Source: Auritidibacter sp. Marseille-P8566 (GTDB lineage Bacteria > Actinomycetota > Actinomycetes > Actinomycetales > Microbacteriaceae). Taken from it: DNA of 64,000 nt. The stretch covers positions 186,001-250,000 of the forward strand of contig CAMDEE010000001.1 of NCBI GenBank assembly GCA_945895375.1, in the 5' to 3' direction. Shown here piece after piece: positions 16,524 through 24,430 of this stretch (positions within the stretch are counted from its first letter, which is position 1; the number at the start of each line of letters is the position of its first letter). The position numbers and the translations under genes were made by a program. Below the pieces are notes generated by a model. That model was given only the letters and a program-made list of their open reading frames with translations, was not told where the DNA came from and did no database searches.

Positions 16524-17909
16524 ATGAGTTTTCCAGAAGACTTTAACTGGGGCACAGCAACAGCCTCATATCAAATCGAAGGTGCATTTAACGACGGTGG
16601 TCGTTCAGCTAGCATCTGGGACACTTTCTCTAAGACTCCTGGCAAGGTAGTAAACGGTGACACAGGGGACGTTGCCTGCGATCACTACCACCGCTATCCA
16701 GAAGACATCAAGATCATGAAAGATCTTGGCATTCAGTCATATCGCTTCAGCCTTGCTTGGCCAAGAATTATTCCTAATGGAACAGGTGCAACTAACAAGC
16801 ACGGCATCGATTTCTATGACCGCCTAATCGATGGCCTACTAGAAGCCGGCATTCAACCAACTGCTACTTTGTATCACTGGGATCTGCCACAGACTCTTCA
16901 GGACAAGGGTGGCTGGGCTAACAGAGACATCGTTCAGCAGTTCGCTGACTATGCAACTGTTGCAGCAGAAGCTTTCGGTGATCGAGTTGCTAACTGGATC
17001 ACAATCAATGAGCCATGGTGTGTTACCTGGTTAGGTCACTTTGTTGGTGTTCACGCTCCAGGAATTAAAGATCTAGAAACTGCTGTTGCAGCTGCTCACC
17101 ACACAGCACTTGCTCACGCTGAAGCTACTCGTGCACTTCGTGCAGTTAGACCTGAGATTCGTAGCGGTATCACTTTGAACATGACTAACTACCGCATAGA
17201 CGATGAGAACAACGCAGAACTACAAGAACTTCGTAACTACTGGGATTCAAACATCAACAGATGGTGGATGGATTCACAGCTGCACGGAACATACCCTGAA
17301 AACCTAGTTGAGCTTTATGGCGATAAGTTGTCAAAGGTTGTAAAACCAGGGGACATGGAAGCTCTAAAGATTGATAGCGAGTTCCTAGGTATCAACTACT
17401 ACTCAGACTCTTTCCTAAATACTCCAACAGCGGAGCAGGTTGAAAAGAACGAGGGAACTTTTGCTTTCCCTATCAACTCTGATGGAACCTCACCTGGACC
17501 ACACACTGACATGGGCTGGCCTATCACCCCAAGCGGTCTAACCGATCTTCTAGTTCGAATCCACAAGGACTGGCCAGAGATTCAAGACATCGCTATCACC
17601 GAGAACGGTGTTGCATATGGTGATGAGCCAGATGAAAAGGGCGAAGTCAACGATGATCGCCGAGTTGACTACCTAGTGAACCACCTAGTTGCCGTTAGCG
17701 ATGCTATTGACCAGGGAGTGCCTGTGAAGAGCTATTACTACTGGTCACTGCTAGATAACTTCGAATGGGCAGAAGGATATGCGAAACGATTTGGTATCGT
17801 TTTTGTCAATTTTGAAACATTACAGAGAATCGTGAAACTTTCTGGAACCGTTTACAGTAAGGTTATTGCGACAAACGGAAAGTCACTAGAAGTCCTCACT
17901 AAAAAGTAG
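16524..17909 (+). CDS. GH1 beta-glucosidase
   Basis: The 461-residue enzyme has the full GH1 plan: FNWGTATASYQIEG at the N-terminus, the acid/base Glu163 in TINEPW and the nucleophile Glu360 in ITENG, and a late YYYWSLLDNFEWAEGYAKRFG. No signal peptide is present, so it hydrolyses imported cellobiose- or laminaribiose-type sugars in the cytoplasm. It is the last metabolic gene of the transporter operon and sits directly before the regulator. Confidence 0.95.
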   Translation: MSFPEDFNWGTATASYQIEGAFNDGGRSASIWDTFSKTPGKVVNGDTGDVACDHYHRYPEDIKIMKDLGIQSYRFSLAWPRIIPNGTGATNKHGIDFYDRLIDGLLEAGIQPTATLYHWDLPQTLQDKGGWANRDIVQQFADYATVAAEAFGDRVANWITINEPWCVTWLGHFVGVHAPGIKDLETAVAAAHHTALAHAEATRALRAVRPEIRSGITLNMTNYRIDDENNAELQELRNYWDSNINRWWMDSQLHGTYPENLVELYGDKLSKVVKPGDMEALKIDSEFLGINYYSDSFLNTPTAEQVEKNEGTFAFPINSDGTSPGPHTDMGWPITPSGLTDLLVRIHKDWPEIQDIAITENGVAYGDEPDEKGEVNDDRRVDYLVNHLVAVSDAIDQGVPVKSYYYWSLLDNFEWAEGYAKRFGIVFVNFETLQRIVKLSGTVYSKVIATNGKSLEVLTKK

Positions 17910-17936
17910 AGGCAGAGTCAGGGAGGTTAGGTAGGT

Positions 17937-18941
17937 ATGACACCGCCTCCACGCCCCACTTATACAGTCATCGCCCAGGCCGCTGGCGTTTCTGAAGCAA
18001 CTGTCTCTCGCGTACTAAATGGCGATGAGAGCGTCCACCCAGATAGAGCTAGAAGAGTCCATGAAGCCGTTGATAGCCTTGGCTATCGCAAGAACAGAGT
18101 GGCTTCGGCTCTAGCCTCAGGCCGATCAGGCCTTATTGCGGTAGTTATTGACGACGATCTATCAGTATTTAGCGACCCATTCTGGGGAACCGTTACCTCA
18201 GGAGTAAGCCGCATTCTTTCTGAAAGTGGATTGCACACTGTGCTTATGGTTTCTCCAGTTGGCTTAGTAGATGGTGGAGTTGCACATTACTTGAAGTCAG
18301 GTGAAGTGGACGGCGCTATCTTCTTCGTCCTACACAGCGATGCGTTGGTAAATAACCTGAAGAAATCGGGACTTCCAATGGTTATTGCCGGTACACCGCA
18401 CTCAAGCCTAGATATACCTTTTGTAGACACCGATAACTTTGGTGGCGCATATGCTGGAACCAAGCACCTCATCAATCAAGGTTGTGAAAAGATTGCCATC
18501 ATCACAGGAGACATTGGAACTACAGCCGCTAAGCAGCGACTCGATGGCTACCTCCAGGCCTTCAGAGAAACTGGAAAAGTGCCAGCTAAGGGTCTTATCT
18601 GTGAGGGAGACTACTCTCTGGCAAGCGGCATGGATCACACCAGAAAGCTTTTAGAGAAGCACCCGGACATCGACGGGATCTTTGCAAGTAACGACCTTAT
18701 GGCAGCCGGAGCTGTGACAGTTCTCCAAGACACGGGCAAGCTAGTGCCCGAGGATGTCAAAGTAGTTGGCTTTGATGATGCTCTTATCGCTCAAACCACA
18801 AGACCTGCGCTAACTACCATTCGCCAAGATGTTGTTGCCCTGGGTGAGGCTGCAGGGACTCTAATGATTGCCCAACTAAACGGCGAAGATGTTCAACCAA
18901 TCATCACCACCACTGAACTAATCATTCGCGGGTCCGCTTAG
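17937..18941 (+). CDS. LacI-family regulator of the beta-glucan cluster
   Basis: The 334-residue protein has a LacI helix-turn-helix at the N-terminus (YTVIAQAAGVSEATVSRVLNG) with the hinge around residues 50-65, then a periplasmic-binding-protein-like effector domain. It probably represses the cluster until an imported oligosaccharide or glucose disaccharide binds. Three copies of a GAAACCGCTTTC-type operator lie in front of the glucanase/transporter pair and downstream of this gene. It follows the GH1 gene by 27 bp on the same strand. Confidence 0.93.
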   Translation: MTPPPRPTYTVIAQAAGVSEATVSRVLNGDESVHPDRARRVHEAVDSLGYRKNRVASALASGRSGLIAVVIDDDLSVFSDPFWGTVTSGVSRILSESGLHTVLMVSPVGLVDGGVAHYLKSGEVDGAIFFVLHSDALVNNLKKSGLPMVIAGTPHSSLDIPFVDTDNFGGAYAGTKHLINQGCEKIAIITGDIGTTAAKQRLDGYLQAFRETGKVPAKGLICEGDYSLASGMDHTRKLLEKHPDIDGIFASNDLMAAGAVTVLQDTGKLVPEDVKVVGFDDALIAQTTRPALTTIRQDVVALGEAAGTLMIAQLNGEDVQPIITTTELIIRGSA

Positions 18942-18964
18942 ATAACAAATTGGTAACTACCCGC

Positions 18965-18976
18965 GAAACCGCTTTC
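18965..18976 (+). promoter_or_regulatory. Third LacI-type operator, before the secreted Ig-like protein
   Basis: GAAACCGCTTTC is identical to the copy at 13140-13151, and the flanking CACG is also shared. It lies 24 bp after the lacI-type gene and about 130 bp upstream of the gene at 19110, placing that gene in the same regulon. Confidence 0.72.
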
Positions 18977-19109
18977 ACGAGGTCTTAGTTAGGGATAGCC
19001 TGATTATAGGAAGTGTGTGCGCACTCCGATTGATACTGGAGTTTCGCTCACTGGCACAAATTCCCCATCCTTCGGAAAAACACACTCCAGCCAAAATGAA
19101 GGATAAAAA

Positions 19110-20534
19110 ATGCGTCTAAAGACCAACAAATTTATAGCTTTTGCTGCAACAGCAGCGCTTTCTATCGTTGGCGTAGGAGCCATCTCAACTCCAGCTAACG
19201 CAGCAGAGTGCCCTTACCCAGTTGAGAACCAGGCCGCTAACGACAAGCCTAAGTACAACATTCGTCTGATCAGCCCGAGCCTGACCGACGACAACTCTAT
19301 TCGTCGCTACGACTTTGAATCACAGTTCACCATGGACTGTGACTGGTTCGGTGTTGGTATGCGCTTCAACCAGGTATACGTTCCATTCGGTCTTCGCACT
19401 AACCTAACTTTCCAGGTAACCAGCACAACTAACGTTCCTGTTGCTAACCAGAAAGTGACCCTAAGAGCTAACAAGGGTTACTCAAACTCAAACGCAAACG
19501 TTAAGGTCAACGGAATCAAGGCTAGACCTGCTCCTTCAAACGCTTCTGATGGTGCCAACATCCTTGGAACTACAGATGTGAACGGAATTGTTAACTTCGT
19601 AGTTCAGTCTCCAGATGACTGTGAAGCATACGGTGGTATCTTGCCTGATGCTCCTGCAAACATCACTCAGGACACTCCTAACGACAGAAACGCAGATCCA
19701 ACTACTGACTGCTACAGCCAGTTCCTTCCATCAATTACTGGTGAGAAGACTGACTCCGCAGACTTCCTAGAACTGCACTACTTCGATCCAGCTGGCCTTG
19801 ACTTCACTGCAAGTGATGCAACCATCAACCTTCTAGCACCAACTCTCAGAGTTGCTGAAACCGAAACCGGTAAAGCAAACGCTATGGAACTTGATGGCAG
19901 AATGGTTACCTATGCGCCAATAGCTTCAAAGCAAGTTATTGCTTTCCAAGCAATTAAGGGTGATGGAAGCTACGCGAGAAACCAGCCAGTTACCGTTCGC
20001 ATCAACTTGGCTAACTCTGGTTCAAACGCAAAGACCTCTGCAGGTCTCTTCGGACTAACTGGAACCGCAACAGCCCTTCCAGCGAATGCAACAAAGACCG
20101 CTGAAGATCAGCTAGTTCTAACTGGAACAACTGACTCATTCGGAACCGTTGTGTTCTCATTGAACAACACAGACACTGTAGCTGGTGCTAAGCCTGCAAC
20201 TGCAACCACAGCACCTGCTCTTGGTTCAAAGTACGCAAGAATTTTTGCGGGAATCACTGGCAAGGTAAACACCGGCACAGAGATTGAGTTCCACTACTAC
20301 AAGCCAGTTCCACCAACTTCAATTGCTGTTGTTAACAAGGCTCGTAAGATCACTGTGACTCTGAACTATGCAAAGGGCAAGAGATCAGTGGTAACAATCA
20401 CTGGCTTGAAGGCCGTTGCGGTAACTCCGACAACAGACAAAAAGGACTACTCATACACAGTCAAGAAGGGCAAGATTACCGTGAAGGTAGTCTCAAACGG
20501 AAAGACTCTAACCAAGGTATTCAACGTCAAATAG
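19110..20534 (+). CDS. Secreted protein with Ig-like repeats, unknown function
   Basis: The 474-residue protein is not one I can name. A signal peptide (about 1-31, ending ANA-A) leads to a Cys-containing region, then two segments that resemble bacterial Ig-like (invasin-type) domains. These have VTSTTNVPVANQKVTLRAN followed by GTTDVNGIVNFVVQS (about 110-180), and QPVTVRINLA followed by GTTDSFGTVVFSLNN (about 295-355). A Lys-rich beta-strand region ends the chain. There is no sortase signal or membrane helix. AAGGAT lies close before ATG. A LacI-type operator identical to those of the glucan cluster lies upstream, so a role in binding glucan or the cell surface is plausible but unproven. Confidence 0.75.
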   Translation: MRLKTNKFIAFAATAALSIVGVGAISTPANAAECPYPVENQAANDKPKYNIRLISPSLTDDNSIRRYDFESQFTMDCDWFGVGMRFNQVYVPFGLRTNLTFQVTSTTNVPVANQKVTLRANKGYSNSNANVKVNGIKARPAPSNASDGANILGTTDVNGIVNFVVQSPDDCEAYGGILPDAPANITQDTPNDRNADPTTDCYSQFLPSITGEKTDSADFLELHYFDPAGLDFTASDATINLLAPTLRVAETETGKANAMELDGRMVTYAPIASKQVIAFQAIKGDGSYARNQPVTVRINLANSGSNAKTSAGLFGLTGTATALPANATKTAEDQLVLTGTTDSFGTVVFSLNNTDTVAGAKPATATTAPALGSKYARIFAGITGKVNTGTEIEFHYYKPVPPTSIAVVNKARKITVTLNYAKGKRSVVTITGLKAVAVTPTTDKKDYSYTVKKGKITVKVVSNGKTLTKVFNVK

Positions 20535-20547
20535 TTTCTCCTTGAAA

Positions 20548-20586
20548 GTAAAAAACCGGTCACCTAAAAAGTGACCGGTTTTTTAC
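20548..20586. terminator. Strong bidirectional terminator
   Basis: A perfect 16-bp inverted repeat (20548-20563 and 20571-20586) with a 7-nt loop has a CCGGTCAC core flanked by A-runs and T-runs. It sits between the convergent secreted-protein gene and the HAD gene and can serve both. Confidence 0.93.
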
Positions 20587-20593
20587 TTAAGAA

Positions 20594-21367
20594 CTATTTG
20601 ATTAGATCCGCAATGGAGTTAAGAATCTCATTTGGCCTGAATGGGAATTTGTTGATCTCTGCTTCATCAGCAATACCGGTTAGAACTAGCACAGTGTGAA
20701 GACCAGCTTCAATACCTGCAACGATGTCAGTGTCCATACGGTCGCCAATCATTCCTGTGGTTTCTGAGTGAGCATTAATCTTGTTCATCGCTGATCTAAA
20801 CATCATTGGGTTTGGCTTACCAACGATGTATGGCTCACGCCCAGTTGCTTTAGTAATAAGGGCGGCAACAGAACCTGTTGCAGGCAGAACGCCATCAGCA
20901 CTAGGACCGGTTGCATCTGGGTTGGTGGCAATAAATCTTGCACCGTTGTTGATAAGTCTGATTGCCTTAGTTAGAGAATCGAAGTTGAAGTTTCTAGACT
21001 CTCCAAGAACCACATAGTCTGGGTTCACATCAGTCATGATGTAACCGATCTCATGCATAGCTGTGGTTAGACCTGCTTCACCCAATACATAGGCAGAACC
21101 CTTTGGCTTCTGTGAGGCAATAAAGTCAGCTGTTGCTAGAGCGCTAGTCCAGATAGCATCCTCGTGGATGTCTAGGCCTGTTGCACGTAGCCTGGCTGCT
21201 AGGTCTCTAGGTGTGTAGATGGAGTTGTTGGTTAGAACTAAGAACCTCAGGCCATCTTCACGCCACTTCTTGATAACCTCAGCAGCTCCCGGTAGGGCAT
21301 GACCTTCGTGCACAAGCACGCCATCCATGTCCGTTAACCAACACTCTATTTTTCTTCGTTCAGCCAT
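20594..21367 (-). CDS. HAD-IIA family sugar phosphatase (NagD-like)
   Basis: The 257-residue protein has the HAD motifs DMDGVL (nucleophile Asp13), LTNNS, the Lys of GKPNPMM and GDRMDTDI. The inserted cap between motifs II and III is the NagD type. It probably removes phosphate from small sugar or nucleotide phosphates. The start fits a leaderless transcript: TAAACT (21374-21379, minus strand) lies exactly 6 nt before ATG. It is divergent from the methyltransferase gene. Confidence 0.88.
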   Translation of the reverse strand: MAERRKIECWLTDMDGVLVHEGHALPGAAEVIKKWREDGLRFLVLTNNSIYTPRDLAARLRATGLDIHEDAIWTSALATADFIASQKPKGSAYVLGEAGLTTAMHEIGYIMTDVNPDYVVLGESRNFNFDSLTKAIRLINNGARFIATNPDATGPSADGVLPATGSVAALITKATGREPYIVGKPNPMMFRSAMNKINAHSETTGMIGDRMDTDIVAGIEAGLHTVLVLTGIADEAEINKFPFRPNEILNSIADLIK

Positions 21368-21405
21368 GGTTAGAGTTTACCTTCAGCAAAGTTAGGCTTG
21401 AGTGG

Positions 21406-22062
21406 ATGTCAGATAAAGAAAAGCCAAACAACCCAAGTCATGAGCTCACCACTTGGGGCGTTGGCCCATGGCAGGGTGATTTACCTGAAGGACATGACCA
21501 CCCTGAATCCATCTATGACCCTGAACTACTAGCTAATGGGGACACCCGCAATGTGGTGGATAAGTATAGGTATTGGAAGATGGAAGCCATTGTGGCTGAC
21601 CTAGACACCAAACGCCACCCATTCCACGTAGCCATCGAGAACTGGCAACATGATCTAAACATTGGCTCAATAGTCCGCAATGCCAATGCCTTCCTCGCTC
21701 AAGAGGTTCACATCATCGGCAATAAGCGTTGGAATAGACGTGGAGCTATGGTTACTGACCGCTACCAACACATCAGACACCATGAAACAGTTGAACAGTT
21801 CCTAACCTGGGCTAAGCAAGAGAGTCTACCCATCATTGCCATAGACAACGTTCCTGGCTGCCAAAAGATAGAGACCTATAAACTCCCTGAATCCTGTGTC
21901 TTCCTATTCGGCCAAGAAGGCCCAGGCTTAAGTGAACAAGCCATTGAAGCAAGTGATGTGGTCCTAGAGATTACTCAGTTCGGGTCCACCAGATCCATCA
22001 ACGCCTCAGCTGCTGCAGCTATAACCATGCACGCATGGGTTCAGCAGCATGTTTTTGCCTAA
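21406..22062 (+). CDS. SpoU/TrmH-family RNA 2'-O-methyltransferase
   Basis: The 218-residue protein has the three SpoU motifs: NIGSIVRNANAF, FGQEGPGLSEQAIEASD and QFGSTRSINASAAAAI, which build the trefoil-knot SAM site. The RNA target (tRNA or rRNA) cannot be told. TAGGCT (21393-21398) is 7 nt upstream of ATG, again suggesting a leaderless start. Confidence 0.9.
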   Translation: MSDKEKPNNPSHELTTWGVGPWQGDLPEGHDHPESIYDPELLANGDTRNVVDKYRYWKMEAIVADLDTKRHPFHVAIENWQHDLNIGSIVRNANAFLAQEVHIIGNKRWNRRGAMVTDRYQHIRHHETVEQFLTWAKQESLPIIAIDNVPGCQKIETYKLPESCVFLFGQEGPGLSEQAIEASDVVLEITQFGSTRSINASAAAAITMHAWVQQHVFA

Positions 22063-22130
22063 ATTATCGACGGTATTTGTCACTAGCTAAAGACACGGCT
22101 CAAAAGCGAAGCTGACTAGTATTTTCCAAA

Positions 22131-22159
22131 CTTTACCTTTATGAAACCTCTTATTCACC
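22131..22159 (+). promoter_or_regulatory. PHO-box-like direct repeats before the pst operon
   Basis: Three 7-mers with an 11-bp period, CTTTACC (22131-22137), TGAAACC (22142-22148) and ATTCACC (22153-22159), all end in ACC. They resemble the 11-bp GTTCACC-type direct repeats bound by PhoP in actinobacteria (5/7, 3/7 and 6/7 matches). They lie 36 bp before the pstC start. Confidence 0.5.
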
Positions 22160-22194
22160 AAAAATGACTAACTTGAACGTCGAGGAGGTATGTT

Positions 22195-23223
22195 TTGGCT
22201 AAGAAGATCAGAAGCACAAGCCTGCGTGACCCCGAGACACCAGATGTAGATTTCGCTGAGAAGCGACAATTGGTGCAAGTTTCAGATTTCTCCGACAAAA
22301 CCTTTGCGGGCGTCGCGCGTTCCGGTGGAATCATAACCCTCGCAATCATGGCGGCCGTCGGCATTTTCTTAGCCCTCCGAGCACAAGCTGCCTTGGAAAC
22401 TCAGGGCTGGAATTTCCTTACCGAGACTGCATGGACACCTGAAAACGGCAAGTTTGGAATAGCGGCGGTGCTGTTCGGAACCGTCACCATAGCGATCATC
22501 GCTCTATTTGTTTCAGTTCCTTTGGGGCTTGGTACCGCACTGTTTATCTCCGAAGTATTGCCTGAAAGAATCAAGGGATTTGCAATTTCACTGGTTGACC
22601 TTATGGCTGCGGTGCCATCTGTTGTGTTTGGTATTTGGGGAGTCTTCTTTCTGCAAGCAAACATTATTCCGATCTCATATTGGGTATCCAGCACTTTTGG
22701 TTTCATTCCATTTCTAGCTGTCACCGATGGCTCGGGCAATCCACTGACTGACCCTAGTGCCTTTACTTCATCAGCAGTGATTGCTGGATTCGTTGTTGGG
22801 CTAATGGTTGTTCCGACTCAGACTTCGGTCATGAGAGAGGCTTTCTCGCAGACACCACTGGGAGAAAAAGAAGGTGCACTGGCACTAGGCGCAACCCGCT
22901 GGGGAATGATTAGAGCAGTTGTTTTACCTTTTGGTCGCGGGGGTATTATCGGTGGAACCATGTTGGGCCTTGGAAGAGCTTTGGGTGAAACTATTGCTGT
23001 CTACATGATTATTTCTCCAATCTTCGAGATTAACCCGCAAATTTTAAAGTCCGGAACAAATTCTGTATCGTCACTGATTGCTCTTCGATACGGTGAGGCC
23101 AGTGATAACGGACTCTCAGCTCTGATGGCGGCAGGCCTAGTGCTGTTTCTTATCACGCTTGTTATCAACTTCACTGCGTCAAGTATTGTCGCCAATTCTC
23201 GCTCTGGTGCGGAGAGCAACTGA
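22195..23223 (+). CDS. pstC: Phosphate ABC transporter permease PstC
   Basis: The 342-residue membrane protein forms the phosphate channel with PstA. It has about six helices and the ATPase-contact loop MREAFSQTPLGEKEGALALGATRWG, followed by GLGRALGETIAVYM, the PstC signature. The start is TTG, chosen because GAGGAGG (22183-22189) is spaced 5 nt from it and the nearby ATG at 22190 is out of frame. It heads an operon of ten genes ending in pstB. Confidence 0.94.
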   Translation: MAKKIRSTSLRDPETPDVDFAEKRQLVQVSDFSDKTFAGVARSGGIITLAIMAAVGIFLALRAQAALETQGWNFLTETAWTPENGKFGIAAVLFGTVTIAIIALFVSVPLGLGTALFISEVLPERIKGFAISLVDLMAAVPSVVFGIWGVFFLQANIIPISYWVSSTFGFIPFLAVTDGSGNPLTDPSAFTSSAVIAGFVVGLMVVPTQTSVMREAFSQTPLGEKEGALALGATRWGMIRAVVLPFGRGGIIGGTMLGLGRALGETIAVYMIISPIFEINPQILKSGTNSVSSLIALRYGEASDNGLSALMAAGLVLFLITLVINFTASSIVANSRSGAESN

Positions 23224-24428
23224 TGACTCTAAAATCAAGCAAGAACAAAGGCACTACGCACCTTCCGGATAACACCATTTTGGCTCAGCAACCTAAAAAG
23301 CGGTCACTGCGAAAATTCAGATTTGAAGATGTTCTCGATCTAATTGGAGCCGCCGCCTCTTCATTCGCATTTACCTGGTTGCTGTTTGGCTGGCTGACCC
23401 CACTTCAATCAACGATTGGATTTGTGGTTTCAAACTTCTTCCTGTTCCTTGTCATGTACGGACTGATTAGCTCCATAAAGAACAGGGGTCAGGAAATCCG
23501 TGACCGACTTGTATCGGTGCTACTGTTCAGTGCTGGAATCATTCTGATATCCGCACTACTTTTCGTAGTGTTTTACACCCTCAGTCGAGGCCAGTTGGCT
23601 CTGGGCAACCTAAACTTCTTTACTCAAAGCATGGAGCGTGCTGGACCGCTAGATCCCCTGTATGTTGGAGGAATCTTGCACGCGGTGGTTGGTACTCTAA
23701 TTCAAATTACTATCGCTTTGGCTCTTACAATTCCACTAGGAATTGGAACAGCCGTCTTCCTAAATGAGATTGGTGGTAAGTTCGCCAAGTTTGTCCGCAC
23801 GATAGCCGATGCGATGACAGCCTTGCCTTCAATTGTGGCGGGACTGTTTGTGCTTTCTGCCTTTATCCGAACTGGAGTTGTGCCACGCTCAGGGCTTGCC
23901 GCCGCACTAGCTATTACAGTGATGATGTTGCCAATCGTGATTAGAGCATCAGATGTTGTACTAAGACTGGTGGCAAATAATCTACGAGAAGCATCCTTAG
24001 CACTAGGGGCATCCAAGTGGCGAACTGTCTGGCATATCGTTCTACCAACTGCCAGGTCAGGGCTAGTCACTGCGGTGATTCTGGGTACCGCTCGCGGTAT
24101 CGGAGAAACCTCTCCAGTTCTTCTAACCTCAGGTGTGTCATCAGTAACTAACTTCAACCCATTCGAAGGCCCAATGATTTCCCTACCATTGCAGGTGTTT
24201 GACTTCGTAAAGTCGCCTGAACCGACAATGATTGCCAGAGGGTTTGGAACTGCTGCCACTCTTCTCCTCGTAGTTTTAGTCTTGTTTGCTTTGGCAAGAG
24301 CACTGGGTGGAAAAGCTCCAGGCAATCTCACTAAACGAGCCCAGCGCGCAGTCAACAAAAAGTCGGCTGAAGATCAAAATCGCATAGAGACTTTGATGTC
24401 AAAATCCAGTGTTATAGAAAGAACTTGA
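23223..24428 (+). CDS. pstA: Phosphate ABC transporter permease PstA
   Basis: The 401-residue protein has an N-terminal extension with extra membrane segments (about 45-115) before the usual PstA core. The EAA loop is LREASLALGASKWRTVWHIVLPTARSG and the family segment GTARGIGETSPVLLTSG follows. It overlaps pstC and pstS by one to a few bases. With PstC it makes the membrane pore of the high-affinity phosphate importer. Confidence 0.94.
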   Translation: MTLKSSKNKGTTHLPDNTILAQQPKKRSLRKFRFEDVLDLIGAAASSFAFTWLLFGWLTPLQSTIGFVVSNFFLFLVMYGLISSIKNRGQEIRDRLVSVLLFSAGIILISALLFVVFYTLSRGQLALGNLNFFTQSMERAGPLDPLYVGGILHAVVGTLIQITIALALTIPLGIGTAVFLNEIGGKFAKFVRTIADAMTALPSIVAGLFVLSAFIRTGVVPRSGLAAALAITVMMLPIVIRASDVVLRLVANNLREASLALGASKWRTVWHIVLPTARSGLVTAVILGTARGIGETSPVLLTSGVSSVTNFNPFEGPMISLPLQVFDFVKSPEPTMIARGFGTAATLLLVVLVLFALARALGGKAPGNLTKRAQRAVNKKSAEDQNRIETLMSKSSVIERT

Positions 24429-24430
24429 GC

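Noticed and set aside
22190..22192. ATG directly after the ribosome-binding site as the pstC start
   Set aside because: It is out of frame with pstC and only 0-1 nt from GAGGAGG; TTG 22195 is in frame and correctly spaced.
23702..24358. 218-codon minus-strand ORF opposite pstA
   Set aside because: It lies fully inside pstA on the other strand, has no recognisable domain, and its composition is what antisense frames of this gene would give.
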